Shown here: one piece after another, positions 17,845-26,297 of the stretch
How the letters are laid out: each line of letters opens with the position of its first letter
Numbering within the stretch: the stretch's first letter is position 1
Assembly: GCF_937468385.1 (NCBI RefSeq)
Contig: NZ_CALBWS010000001.1
Location: 62,001 to 126,000 of the forward strand
Direction: 5' to 3'
Source: Neobacillus rhizosphaerae
GTDB lineage: Bacteria > Bacillota > Bacilli > Bacillales > Cytobacillaceae
Length of the DNA: 64,000 nucleotides
Position numbers and translations under genes: made by a program
Notes under the pieces: generated by a model
Database searches by the model: none
Seen by the model: the letters and a program-made list of their open reading frames with translations, nothing else
Told to the model about the DNA's origin: nothing

Positions 17845-18609
17845 TTAATTTTTTGGTCCGCCAGCAACATATATGACCTGACCATTAACGAAGGATGATT
17901 TCTCGTCGGCAAAAAATGCCACAGCATTGGCAATATCAGCCGGCTTTCCACTGCGGCCGGCAGGGATATCGGCTACACTTGCTTGAATTAACTGTTCAAA
18001 TGGGATACCAATTCTGGCAGCTGTTTCCTTTGTCATTTCTGTTTCAATAAATCCAGGTGCGACAGAGTTGGCCGTTATGCCATACCTGCCAAGTTCTATA
18101 GCAAGTGTTTTTGTGAATCCCTGGAGACCTGCCTTTGCAGCAGAATAATTGGCCTGGCCGCGATTACCGAGTGCGGAAGTAGAAGATATATTGATGATGC
18201 GGCCATATTTTTGTTCGACCATATATTTTTGTGCAGCACGAGCTGCATTAAACGAACCCTTTAAATGCACATCCATGACTGTCTGCCAATCTGAATCCGT
18301 CATTTTAAACAAAAGATTATCGCGAATAACCCCTGCGTTATTGACAAGGATATCAATCGACCCAAACGCCTCGTATGTCTCCTTAACGGCATCATCCACT
18401 TGCTTGGCATCAACGACGTTGGCCACCTTTGAATAAACTTCATATCCTTTTTCCTTAAATTCACTTGTTGTCTCACTTAACGCCGCTTCATTTAAATCGA
18501 TGATGGCTACCTTTGCTCCTTCTTGTGCAAAAAGCTCGACAATACCTTTACCAATGCCCCTGCTTCCACCGGTGACAAATGCCACTCTTCCCGCAAATCT
18601 TCCAGCCAT
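17845..18609 (-). CDS. FabG-like 3-oxoacyl reductase (short-chain dehydrogenase)
   Basis: About 254 residues. NAD(P)-binding TGGSRGIGKG, NNAGV, and catalytic Ser/Tyr/Lys (NISSTSALG, NYSAAKAG). PGFIETEMT and the C-terminal GQVIYVAGG are FabG-like. Probably a 3-hydroxyacyl-CoA/3-oxoacyl thioester oxidoreductase acting with the hot-dog pair and the acyl-CoA dehydrogenase. The ATG at 18609 follows GGGAGGA by 6 bases; an in-frame ATG 15 bases earlier lacks a site. Confidence 0.9.
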   Translation of the reverse strand: MAGRFAGRVAFVTGGSRGIGKGIVELFAQEGAKVAIIDLNEAALSETTSEFKEKGYEVYSKVANVVDAKQVDDAVKETYEAFGSIDILVNNAGVIRDNLLFKMTDSDWQTVMDVHLKGSFNAARAAQKYMVEQKYGRIINISSTSALGNRGQANYSAAKAGLQGFTKTLAIELGRYGITANSVAPGFIETEMTKETAARIGIPFEQLIQASVADIPAGRSGKPADIANAVAFFADEKSSFVNGQVIYVAGGPKN

Positions 18610-18678
18610 GTCTATTCCTCCCAAAGTAGATAGTGAAAAAAACCAAAATACAAAAGCAGAGCCGTCACTAGCTCCATA

Positions 18679-18700
18679 ACGTACTTACCGGTTGGTATGT
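18679..18700. promoter_or_regulatory. 22-bp palindromic operator upstream of the acyl-CoA operon
   Basis: Arms ACGTAC/GTATGT around TTACCGGTTG; 18 of 22 bases match the operator at 16808-16829. It lies 70 bp before the FabG-like start, in the expected promoter position. Suggests one repressor controls both transcription units of the cluster. Confidence 0.7.
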
Positions 18701-18875
18701 TACTTATATTTTATTTCGAAATTTCTGAAAATACAAGGTTTATTTATTTGAAAAGCATTTTTTAACATCGTTTTTTTTATATCGTGACTATTTTTTGGTC
18801 ATATTACAAATGATAAATATGATATTCCTTTTGAATATCATCGTTTCAAAGTATCCTATGATGAGGTGATTTTGA

Positions 18876-19028
18876 ATGGGTTATAAAGATCGTTTAGATC
18901 CACACTCAGAGCTTTTTTACCACACTACGACGAGACCGAAACATGCTAAGTCTCAGGTGAACGGGCAAACTCAAATGACGCAAGCCACAATCATCTTAAG
19001 GAGCGTTGCCAAAGCAAACCGCATGTAA
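18876..19028 (+). CDS. Small protein, 50 residues, unknown
   Basis: Open frame from ATG 18876 to TAA 19026-19028, beginning MGYKDRLDPHSELFYHTTTR and ending RSVAKANRM. GAGGTG lies 7 bases ahead of the ATG and a strong terminator follows at 19085, which together support a real monocistronic gene. The product is hydrophilic and basic, with no membrane segment or cysteine. I do not recognise the family. Confidence 0.65.
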   Translation: MGYKDRLDPHSELFYHTTTRPKHAKSQVNGQTQMTQATIILRSVAKANRM

Positions 19029-19358
19029 CAGCTCTGGCAATGAAACGAAACAGAGGGAGTATACCAGCCATACTCCCAAAAGCAGAAAAACCTTTTCTCG
19101 GTACTGTGTACTAGGAAAAGGTTTTTCTTCAACTAATCAAAATGTATATCCATAAATTCTGATTACATAGGAGCTCTAAGAAAAACTGCTTTAGCAATTA
19201 CTACTTAGATGAAAAGCTGTGTTTTTTATCGTACTACACCTCTACATTCGTCAATCGAGAAGGTTTTTTTTCTTTATAATTTAATATTGATTTTTACTGA
19301 ACTGAAGTTTAACATTTAATCTATTAAATTAGACGTAGTGTTAAAAGGAGTGGTCAAA
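19029..19358. other. Gene-free stretch before a GNAT gene
   Basis: 330 bp with the terminator at 19085-19127 and an AT-rich promoter-like region around 19260-19340. Nothing else recognised. Confidence 0.4.
19085..19127. terminator. Strong terminator after the 50-residue gene
   Basis: GAAAAACCTTTTC (19085-19097) and GAAAAGGTTTTTC (19115-19127) are perfect inverted repeats of 13 bp around a 17-base loop, followed by T-rich sequence. Confidence 0.85.
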
Positions 19359-19865
19359 ATGTTTGAGACTTTTACGATTAGGAATGCCAAGCTTACTGAT
19401 TTATCCGTGATTATTGACATTTATAATACAACCATTTCCAGCAGAATGGTGACTGCTGACCTCGAGCCAATCACGGTTGATAGTCGTGTGCAGTGGTTTA
19501 ACGAGCATTCTCCGAAATTCCGGCCATTATGGATTGTTGAGAGCCAAGGGGAGGTTTGCGCATGGGTAAGCTTTCAATCCTTTTATGGAAGGCCGGCATA
19601 CAACGCCACAGCCGAAATCAGTATCTATATTCACCCTGATTTCCGTGGTAGGAAGCTTGGGAAATTCCTGATTCAAAAAGCAATTGAAGCCTGCCCGGAG
19701 CTGCAAATCAAAACCTTGCTTGGTTTTATTTTTGCCCTTAATGAACCAAGCATCAAACTTTTCTCAGGCTTCGGTTTTGAAACATGGGCATACCTTCCGA
19801 AAGTGGCGGAACTTGATGGTGTTGAAAGAGATTTACTCATTCTTGGGAAAAGACTTCCTAGTTGA
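19359..19865 (+). CDS. Phosphinothricin acetyltransferase-like GNAT
   Basis: 168 residues. GNAT with TAEISIYIHPDFRGRKLGKF (acetyl-CoA loop) and FALNEPSIKLFSGFGFETWA, resembling the Pat/YwnH group that acetylates amino-acid analogues. The ATG at 19359 follows AAAAGGAGTGG; a GTG at 19338 is in frame but unlikely. It stands alone. Confidence 0.85.
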   Translation: MFETFTIRNAKLTDLSVIIDIYNTTISSRMVTADLEPITVDSRVQWFNEHSPKFRPLWIVESQGEVCAWVSFQSFYGRPAYNATAEISIYIHPDFRGRKLGKFLIQKAIEACPELQIKTLLGFIFALNEPSIKLFSGFGFETWAYLPKVAELDGVERDLLILGKRLPS

Positions 19866-20028
19866 ATCACACTAAGAAAATTTTCCTATATAAACCAAAG
19901 AAATTATTCATATTTTTCCACCATGGAAATATTCCAGATCCCCTCATTATTTAGTACTATTAATCAATTGAAGAAAAGAATTTCTATCGTTCTTGGATAC
20001 AGCTTTCTTGAAGGGATTGGAGATATTC

Positions 20029-21693
20029 ATGGATAAAAAAAAGGTAGTTTTCATTTACTTTATCTCTAGTTTTATTTGGATATTCGGCTCAAATTATTTC
20101 ATTCATCAATTTGTTCATTCTTCCCTTGTTGAACTAATAGAAAGGGGTAAAGAAGTCCTTTATATCCTTATTACTGGTGGATTTATTTATTTTTTCATTA
20201 ATAAGACAGAAGAGTTACATGAATCTAAGAAAGATCAAAAACGACTGTCCACGTTAATCAATTCGATGGTGGATTTCGTTAATTTTAAAGATGGCGATGG
20301 CCGATGGATTGAGGCAAATGACTATGGCTTACAATTATTTCAGCTGGAAAATGTTGAATATCGTGAAAAAAAAGACTCGGAGTTAGCCGAATATACAAAA
20401 TTTTATGCCGATGCCCTTAGGTACTGTGAAATATCAGATGAGGAAACATGGAAAAATAGAGAATTTACCCGTATTGAAGAAGTCCTTCCCGTTCCTGATG
20501 GATCTTCGAAAATATTTGACACCATCAAGGTTCCACTGTTTAACCAGGATGGCAGCAGGCAGGGATTAGTGATAATCGGCCGCGATATCACAGAAAAAAA
20601 GAAAATGGCACAACAATTAATTGAAAGTCAACAGCAATATAAATCATTATTTGAATACAGTCCCGATATTGTTTATATGATGGATTTGAACGGAAATATT
20701 ACCAACCTAAACCCACAATTTGATGTCATTACTGGCTACAAGCGGGAAGAAACAATTGGGAGAAATATAAGAACCATATTACCGAGAAAATATAATTTAT
20801 ACCTGAAGAAATTATTTTCCTCTGCTATTGAAGAAATTAAACCGCAAATGATTGAAATAAAATTACCACATGCTACCGGTGAAACAATTACCTTACAATG
20901 TACAACAGTTCAAATGGTTATTAATGGAAAAACTACTGGAATAATTGGCTACGGAAGAGATGTAACTACGTTGAGGAAAACGGAGGAGCAACTTAGAAGA
21001 ACGGAAAAGCTGTCCGTCGTTGGGGAGTTATCTGCAAGTGTGGCTCATGAAATCCGTAATCCCCTTACTTCGTTAAAGGGTTTTGTGCAGCTTCTGCAAA
21101 TGGAAGATCAAAAGCATCAATTATACTATCAAATTATGTTAGATGAATTAAACCGTATCAATCACATTGTAGGGGAACTGCTTCTGTTAGCCAAGCCGCA
21201 GCATCTGAAATATACCAAAGTGGAGATTCAAAAACTATTAATCGATGTCATCTCGTTATTAAACACAGAGGCCAGTTTATATAACGTACAAATTGAGTCC
21301 ATTTTACCTGAAGAAAACCTGATGATTGAATGCGAGTCAAATCAAATCAAGCAATTACTGATTAATGTCATTAAAAATGCCATCGAAGCATCGATAAATG
21401 GCGGTACTGTTTCTATAGTTCTAGAACCGCTAAAAAATGAACACATTCGCATAACGGTTAAAGACAATGGCTGCGGAATATCAAAGGAAAGATTAGAGAA
21501 AATTGGCGAGCCGTTTTATTCTTCTAAAGAAAAAGGAACTGGTTTAGGGTTAACGGTCAGCTTTAAGATTGTTCAATCACACAAAGGGACGATTCGGTTT
21601 AAAAGTGAGAAAAATCAAGGGACATCTGTTGAAGTAATTCTGCCCATAAAGCAGATTCGTGCAAAGCGGGGAAATTCCCAATTTGAAAACTAA
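20029..21693 (+). CDS. Orphan PAS-domain sensor histidine kinase, sporulation-kinase-like
   Basis: About 554 residues. Two N-terminal membrane helices (VVFIYFISSFIWIFGSNYF and VLYILITGGFIYFFI), a PAS-like domain from about residue 75, and a second PAS (FEYSPDIVYMMDLNGN). The phosphoacceptor His is near residue 340 in VAHEIRNPLTSLKGFVQLL. The ATPase domain has NVIKNAIEA, DNGCGIS and GTGLGL. There is no response regulator nearby. The layout resembles Bacillus KinA-E-type kinases that feed Spo0F, so a sporulation role is an inference. The ATG at 20029 has GGAG 6 bases ahead. Confidence 0.88.
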   Translation: MDKKKVVFIYFISSFIWIFGSNYFIHQFVHSSLVELIERGKEVLYILITGGFIYFFINKTEELHESKKDQKRLSTLINSMVDFVNFKDGDGRWIEANDYGLQLFQLENVEYREKKDSELAEYTKFYADALRYCEISDEETWKNREFTRIEEVLPVPDGSSKIFDTIKVPLFNQDGSRQGLVIIGRDITEKKKMAQQLIESQQQYKSLFEYSPDIVYMMDLNGNITNLNPQFDVITGYKREETIGRNIRTILPRKYNLYLKKLFSSAIEEIKPQMIEIKLPHATGETITLQCTTVQMVINGKTTGIIGYGRDVTTLRKTEEQLRRTEKLSVVGELSASVAHEIRNPLTSLKGFVQLLQMEDQKHQLYYQIMLDELNRINHIVGELLLLAKPQHLKYTKVEIQKLLIDVISLLNTEASLYNVQIESILPEENLMIECESNQIKQLLINVIKNAIEASINGGTVSIVLEPLKNEHIRITVKDNGCGISKERLEKIGEPFYSSKEKGTGLGLTVSFKIVQSHKGTIRFKSEKNQGTSVEVILPIKQIRAKRGNSQFEN

Positions 21694-21701
21694 AAAAGAG
21701 G

Positions 21702-21744
21702 CTGACCCTGAAGGTCGTTGAATGACGACTTTTGGTCAGTTTTT
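21702..21744 (+). terminator. Terminator of the sensor kinase gene
   Basis: CTGACC (21702-21707) pairs with GGTCAG (21734-21739), with an inner GTCGT/ACGAC helix, followed by TTTTTC. It begins 8 bp after the stop codon. Confidence 0.8.
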
Positions 21745-21780
21745 CATTTGCCGTAGGTATTAATTTGTTTGTTCAGAAAA

Positions 21781-21799
21781 AGCCCGCTTAAAGCGAGCT
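21781..21799. repeat. Left copy of a 19-bp direct repeat flanking the IS relic
   Basis: AGCCCGCTTAAAGCGAGCT, identical to 22772-22790. It is itself a terminator-like palindrome with one mismatch. It directly abuts the left end of the decayed insertion element. Confidence 0.85.
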
Positions 21800-21893
21800 C
21801 AGGCTGTCGAAAAACCTTCGACAGCCTTTATTTTTTATGTTGCTTTAACATTTCACTGCGTTAATTTATTATAGTATTATTCATGCAACATGT

Positions 21894-22029
21894 CTGTTGA
21901 TTTGCGCTCCAGGCGCTTCGCTTTCCGCGGGCGTGCCGGGGAGCCTCCTCGGCGCTAATGAGCGCCTGTGGGGTCTCCCCTGCCCCGTACTCCCGCAGGA
22001 GTCTTCGCGCCTTCCGCTCCAATCAACAG
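21894..22029 (-). repeat. GC-rich structured repeat, copy A
   Basis: 136 bp bounded by CTGTTGATT and AATCAACAG, far more GC-rich than its surroundings. Inner helices are AGGCGC/GCGCCT and GGCGCT/AGCGCC; GGAGACCCC and CCTGCGGG segments are also present. Same family as 22571-22704 (opposite orientation) and 58425-58556 (same orientation). Open frames crossing it are artefacts of the repeat. Confidence 0.9.
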
Positions 22030-22090
22030 GTGCAAATTCAATAATGTCCTCACACCACCAAAAAAAGTAAAAAAATAAGTAGTGAAATCT

Positions 22091-22561
22091 TTGTTTAAAC
22101 CAAGAGAATTTTCCCAAAGTGAATATGAATTTGTGTCTATTGATGAATTCGTTCCTGATGATCACCTCCTTCGTTTGATTGATAAATATATTGATTTTTC
22201 GTTTCTTCTTGAATAAGTTCGCCCTTATTATAGTAATGATAACGGCCCACTACTATCCCAATGTACACGTTCGAAAAATATGGTAAAAGTTGTAACACGA
22301 CATGTATGGGAGGAGCACAAGGAAAAGGTAAGGTTAAATCGCTTATCTAAATCGGGAAAATTGCTTTATAAATTTTGAAAGGAAAAAATTAAGTGAAGCT
22401 TCGTAAACTCAAAAGAGCTGCATGGGCTTCGCTACTGGCGGTTACGGGGATTAAAGAATGCAAGTGAACAGGCTCTCCTTACTGCAGCTTGCCAAAATAT
22501 AAAAAAGATTGCGACACACTTAGCCATGTTAGAAAAAGTGTGTTGCCATTCTTTAGGTTGA
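22091..22561 (+). pseudogene. IS1182-family transposase remnant
   Basis: One reading frame from TTG 22091 to TGA 22559-22561 with three internal stops. The N-terminal part reads EFVPDDHLLRLIDKYIDFSF. It then jumps, through an internal deletion of most of the catalytic core, to the C-terminal part [46 protein letters not shown] and [16 protein letters not shown]. These segments are typical of IS1182-type transposases. Non-functional. Confidence 0.85.
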
Positions 22562-22570
22562 TTTGCCACC

Positions 22571-22704
22571 CTGTTGATTGGAGCGGAGGGCACTCGACTC
22601 CTGCGGGATAGAGAGGTCACGGGAGACCCCGCAGGCTCCAAAGGAGCCGAGGAGGCTCCCGGACCTCCCCGCGGAAAGCGAGTGCCTGGAGCGGAAATCA
22701 ACAG
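22571..22704 (+). repeat. GC-rich structured repeat, copy B
   Basis: 134 bp from CTGTTGATT to AATCAACAG, in the opposite orientation to copy A. Its outer inner-stem is GGCACTCG/CGAGTGCC and its central hairpin GGCTCC/GGAGCC, so pairing is kept although the bases differ from copies A and C. Both GGAGCGGA-type direct repeats next to the ends are retained. Confidence 0.9.
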
Positions 22705-22771
22705 GCCCTTTAGAAAGGGCCAATCCATTATTAAAAAATCGCCGAGAAATATACCCTTTCTCGACAATCTG

Positions 22772-22790
22772 AGCCCGCTTAAAGCGAGCT
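22772..22790. repeat. Right copy of the 19-bp direct repeat, terminator of the small membrane gene
   Basis: AGCCCGCTTAAAGCGAGCT followed by TTCTTTTT on the plus strand. Its stem overlaps the stop codon of the leftward gene at 22779. Identical to 21781-21799. Confidence 0.8.
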
Positions 22791-22991
22791 TTCTTTTTGA
22801 TTCTTATCATTGAATTTTGCATGAGGTCTCTTTTTTAATAAGGCTAATAGCCACTTAACTCTTTCCTTTCGTTTTAATTGCCTCTCAACATTAGGTCCGT
22901 ACACATATTGGTTCCATAAATAATAAATTAATTCCTCCACTATAAGGAATACTACGAAAATTATTGCGCAAATAGTAATCCAAAACCACAT
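22779..22991 (-). CDS. Small membrane protein, unknown
   Basis: 70 residues. One N-terminal membrane helix (MWFWITICAIIFVVFLIVEE) then a strongly basic cytoplasmic tail (LKRKERVKWLLALLKKRP). AAAAGGGG is placed 8 bases ahead of the ATG at 22991. The stop lies inside a terminator stem. The family is not recognised; the membrane location is inferred from the hydrophobic segment. Confidence 0.65.
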   Translation of the reverse strand: MWFWITICAIIFVVFLIVEELIYYLWNQYVYGPNVERQLKRKERVKWLLALLKKRPHAKFNDKNQKESSL

Positions 22992-23190
22992 ATCAAGAAC
23001 CCCTTTTCAAACAGATAATTTATCCTATTCGAATAACTATTTAAGAAGTACCAACCATGGCGCGCTTACCATTCTTTTACAATTATATCTCATCTTCATT
23101 TTATCAGAAAAGTCACTAAATAGTAGACATTTTGGTACTCAATGTAGTACTTTTATTTTGAGTAACGAAATTTTATTAGGGGGAATAACC

Positions 23191-24135
23191 ATGGAATATC
23201 GCCGCTTAGGAAAAACAGGTTTAAAGGTAAGTGAAATAAGTTTGGGCAGCTGGCTTACATACGGTGGTTATGTAGAGGAACAAAATGCCACAGCGTCCAT
23301 TGACAAGGCATATGACCTAGGTGTTAATTTTTTCGATACGGCTAATGTTTACATGCGCGGCGAAGCAGAAATTGTTGTTGGTAACGCATTAAAGAAATAT
23401 ACACGCGATTCCTACGTACTTGCAACCAAGGTTTTCTGGCCGATGGGTGATGGGCCGAATGATCGTGGTCTATCAAGGAAACATGTCATCGAACAATGCC
23501 ATGCAAGCTTAAAACGTCTTAACACGGATTATGTGGACATTTATTATTGCCATCGTTTCGACCCTGAAACACCACTCGAGGAAACATTGCGAGCTCTTGA
23601 TGATCTTGTCCGTCAAGGTAAAATTCTTTATGTTGGTGTTAGTGAATGGACGGCTGAACAAATTTCCGAAGCGGTCCTTCTTGCTGATAAAAAGCTACTC
23701 GACCGAATCGTTGTCAATCAGCCGCAATACAGCATGCTTGAGCGTTATATTGAAAAAGAAGTCCTTCCAGTCAGCGAAAAGCATGGAATTGGGCAGGTTG
23801 TCTGGTCGCCACTTGCGCAGGGTGTCTTAACAGGAAAGTACCAAAAAGGTGCTAAAGCACCTGAAGGTAGTCGAGCATCACAGGAAAAATACAACAGCCT
23901 TTTCGGTTTATTAACAGATGAAAATCTAGATAAAGTGGAACTGTTGAAGGGAGTTGCCGCAGACAACGACCTTTCCCTTGCTAACCTTGCCCTTGCCTGG
24001 ATTTTAAGACAGAAAAATGTCGCAAGTGCACTTGTAGGTGCAAGTCGTCCAGAGCAGGTGGAACAAAACGTAAAAGCTTCCGGCGTGAAATTAACCGAAG
24101 AAACATTAACGAGAATCGAAGAGATTTTAAAATAA
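23191..24135 (+). CDS. Aldo/keto reductase
   Basis: 314 residues, NADP-dependent oxidoreductase of the AKR family close to the YghZ / potassium-channel-beta-like group. The catalytic tetrad is visible: Asp and Tyr in FFDTANVY, Lys in VLATKVFW and His in YYCHRFD. The nucleotide-site segment SALVGASRPEQVEQN is present. The ATG at 23191 follows AGGGGGAATAACC; a TTG at 23158 is less likely. Single gene with its own terminator. Confidence 0.92.
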   Translation: MEYRRLGKTGLKVSEISLGSWLTYGGYVEEQNATASIDKAYDLGVNFFDTANVYMRGEAEIVVGNALKKYTRDSYVLATKVFWPMGDGPNDRGLSRKHVIEQCHASLKRLNTDYVDIYYCHRFDPETPLEETLRALDDLVRQGKILYVGVSEWTAEQISEAVLLADKKLLDRIVVNQPQYSMLERYIEKEVLPVSEKHGIGQVVWSPLAQGVLTGKYQKGAKAPEGSRASQEKYNSLFGLLTDENLDKVELLKGVAADNDLSLANLALAWILRQKNVASALVGASRPEQVEQNVKASGVKLTEETLTRIEEILK

Positions 24136-24142
24136 AGGATAG

Positions 24143-24178
24143 AAAAAAGCCTCTGGATTTCAAGTCCAGAGGCTTTTT
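24143..24178. terminator. Bidirectional terminator after the aldo/keto reductase
   Basis: GCCTCTGGA (24149-24157) and TCCAGAGGC (24165-24173) with A run before and T run after, loop TTTCAAG. Serves convergent genes. Confidence 0.92.
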
Positions 24179-24202
24179 CCTATCCAAGTTGTAAGTAATT
24201 TT

Positions 24203-24655
24203 TTATAGTTCCGTTATCTCAATTTCAATCCATCGTGAAACTTCAGCAAATCCCTTTTTTTCAACATAGACAGGTTTATAATTGTAAAAATGACTGAGTC
24301 GAAGATTCTCAAAGCCTTCTAATTCATCAATAGTTCTTTCAATATAGGCTTTTTGAAAATCAGAGGTCGCTCCGCTCATTTGTTTTGAAGGCAAAGAAAG
24401 GATAATCTTCCCCTTTTTTAACACTTCCTTGGAGATTCCTTTGACAGCCAGCCTATTTAATTGATAATTAATTTTCCACAAAGAAATTCCATCTACTTTT
24501 TGGAACAATTGAAAATTTCGATGCCACGATTCTTTATTGGAATTAACTACTCGATTCCATTGCTCACCCATATTGTTTTTAACCTTTTGGACAAACATGA
24601 TAATTTGATTATCATTATTCATCTCTTCAGACTCAAGTTTTTTTATTGTTTGCAT
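24203..24655 (-). CDS. Hypothetical protein
   Basis: 150 residues, soluble and charged, no membrane segment. Starts at ATG 24655 (GGAG about 11 bases upstream); an internal ATG at residue 12 is another possible start. Contains VDGISLWKINYQLNRLA and a C-terminal EVSRWIEIEITEL. I do not recognise the family; it stands alone between convergent and codirectional neighbours. Confidence 0.7.
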   Translation of the reverse strand: MQTIKKLESEEMNNDNQIIMFVQKVKNNMGEQWNRVVNSNKESWHRNFQLFQKVDGISLWKINYQLNRLAVKGISKEVLKKGKIILSLPSKQMSGATSDFQKAYIERTIDELEGFENLRLSHFYNYKPVYVEKKGFAEVSRWIEIEITEL

Positions 24656-24756
24656 GTTCTTGAAGGCTCCTATCTATTATTCTCAGTTACATTTATACGT
24701 AACCGTAGCTAATTTTATAGGGGTATTATATATGGGGTATTTATTTAATTAATTGT

Positions 24757-25977
24757 TTATACCGTTTTTTCCGTCCGATTGACTCTATTACTTAAGTACA
24801 TTCTGTTTCCTGCTATGAAGAAAATAATACTTCCCAGCGACAAAATAGCGATTACCCAAAACATAATTTGCCCTTGGAAATGACTGAGGAGATATCCCCC
24901 CATGATTGGACCAAGAAAGTTCCCTATTTTCCGGAACTGTCCTGCTCCAAAATAAGTTCCACGCATATGTTCCGGGGCAAGCTCGTCCATCATCATGCTG
25001 TTGGAAGGGAAGATTAATATTTCGCCAATCGTTAATAGTATCATTGCTAGAATCGCAATCACCCAGCCGTTGATAAAGCTAAATCCGATTAGGCCGGCGG
25101 CAGTAAAGACCGAACCCGCTGCCATTGCCTGCAACAAGCTGAATCTTCCGGCGAGATGACTAATCGGCAGCTGCAAGAATACAACCATTACGGCATTGAT
25201 TGTCAGCAGCACCGAAAAAACAGCTACACCATTCTCGAGTGTTCCTTCTAATACTTGGGGCAAATTGGAGTCCATTTGCACATAGCCGATATTAATTAAT
25301 ATACTCCCAATGATAAGATACCGCAGTGCTTTATCCAATTTTATAATCGAAAAAGCATCAATTAAGGAAACGACTTTCTTATTTGTTTCATCTTTAGAAA
25401 TCACTAGTTTTTTCATTAAAATATACAAGACAATTCCATAAAGCAAATAGGTTGAACCGGTGATGGCGAAGGATAGCTTTGCTGATGAATTAGCCAAATA
25501 GGCCCCTAGCAGAGGTCCAACGGAAGCACCAATATTTATCGCCGTATAGCGCAAAGAATAAACCTTCATCCGCTTTTTCTTATCGGTTAAATCAGCCATC
25601 AAAGCCTGTGAAGTCGGTTCAAAAAATGATGAGCATAAACCGTTTATAGCATTTAACAGGATAAACCAGCCCTGCCCATTTGCAATTGTAAACCCATAAT
25701 AAACAAATGCTAATGTAAACAACGCTGTGAGCATAATCGGTTTTCTACCAAACCGATCGGATAAATGGCCTCCTATAAATCCCCCCACCGTCCCCATTAA
25801 CGGACTCATCCCGACGGTTAAGCCGATAATGATTGGTGAAAGATCCATATTCCTTGATAAATAGATTGATAGGAATGGCAGCGTCATAAACGCGGAGCCT
25901 CTTGTCAAAACAGTTCCAATTAATAAAACCCATACAATCGGATGGAATTGCCCGATATAGTTTTTCATTTTTTTCAT
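24757..25977 (-). CDS. MFS transporter (drug-efflux type)
   Basis: 406 residues with about 12 membrane helices. The MFS loop motif GGHLSDRFGRKPIM follows helix 2, and GAYLANSSAK and GPIMGGYLLSHF lie in later loops. Probably a proton-coupled exporter of small molecules; the substrate cannot be read from sequence. The ATG at 25977 has GAGGTATTACAT upstream. Monocistronic. Confidence 0.9.
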   Translation of the reverse strand: MKKMKNYIGQFHPIVWVLLIGTVLTRGSAFMTLPFLSIYLSRNMDLSPIIIGLTVGMSPLMGTVGGFIGGHLSDRFGRKPIMLTALFTLAFVYYGFTIANGQGWFILLNAINGLCSSFFEPTSQALMADLTDKKKRMKVYSLRYTAINIGASVGPLLGAYLANSSAKLSFAITGSTYLLYGIVLYILMKKLVISKDETNKKVVSLIDAFSIIKLDKALRYLIIGSILINIGYVQMDSNLPQVLEGTLENGVAVFSVLLTINAVMVVFLQLPISHLAGRFSLLQAMAAGSVFTAAGLIGFSFINGWVIAILAMILLTIGEILIFPSNSMMMDELAPEHMRGTYFGAGQFRKIGNFLGPIMGGYLLSHFQGQIMFWVIAILSLGSIIFFIAGNRMYLSNRVNRTEKTV

Positions 25978-26073
25978 ATGTAATACCTCACAAATTTAAA
26001 GGTTGCTTTTCTAGTAAACTATTTTGTTCGGAAAAAGTAAAGAATTTTTCAACTTTTCATTTAACAACTTCAT

Positions 26074-26257
26074 AAAAAACTATCATGAGCCTCAATTCCC
26101 AACCCTACCATGGAAATAAATTTAGAGAACAAGCCGTAGTCACCTAATAAAGGCGGTGAGAGCAGAGCTAGACTTCACATCTTTCGTCTAGTGAAATGGG
26201 TATTTCACTTTAACTGGTTAAAGTGATTCATTTTTGCGGCGCTCCGCCCCTTTTCCA
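26074..26257 (-). repeat. 184-bp structured repeat, copy 1
   Basis: Same length as and 178 of 184 bases identical to the reverse complement of 31072-31255. Successive hairpins read along it: TCACC/GGTGA, CTAGAC/GTCTAG, GTGAAAT/ATTTCAC, CACTTTAAC/GTTAAAGTG and GCGG/CCGC. No coding frame. It lies between the MFS start and the holin terminator. Confidence 0.92.
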
Positions 26258-26260
26258 CAG

Positions 26261-26290
26261 AAAAAGCCAGCTCCAAAAGGAACTGACTTA
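26261..26290 (-). terminator. Terminator of the holin-like gene
   Basis: Imperfect stem AAGTCAGTTCC/GGAGCTGGCTT read leftward, loop TTTT, then TTTTT. Directly adjacent to the 184-bp repeat. Confidence 0.75.
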
Positions 26291-26297
26291 AAAAAGA

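Larger units (their letters stand above)
21800..22771. mobile_element. Decayed IS1182-type insertion element inside a terminator
   Basis: About 972 bp. Imperfect terminal inverted repeats: CAGGCTGTCGA at the left, CAGATTGTCGA at the right when read inward (9 of 11). Perfect 19-bp direct repeats flank it. Inside are a hairpin (GGCTGTCGA/TCGACAGCC, 21803-21825), a GC-rich repeat, a broken IS1182 transposase and a second GC-rich repeat in opposite orientation. Joining the outer flanks through one 19-bp copy gives a normal convergent terminator, AGAAAAAGCCCGCTT then AAAGCGAGCTTTCTTTTT. The ends are inferred from these signals, not from a database match. Confidence 0.6.

Noticed and set aside
21881..22165. 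Short frames crossing the GC-rich repeats (also 22432-22822 and 58362-58666)
   Set aside because: They arise from the GC-rich palindrome, appear on both strands and have no conserved protein pattern.
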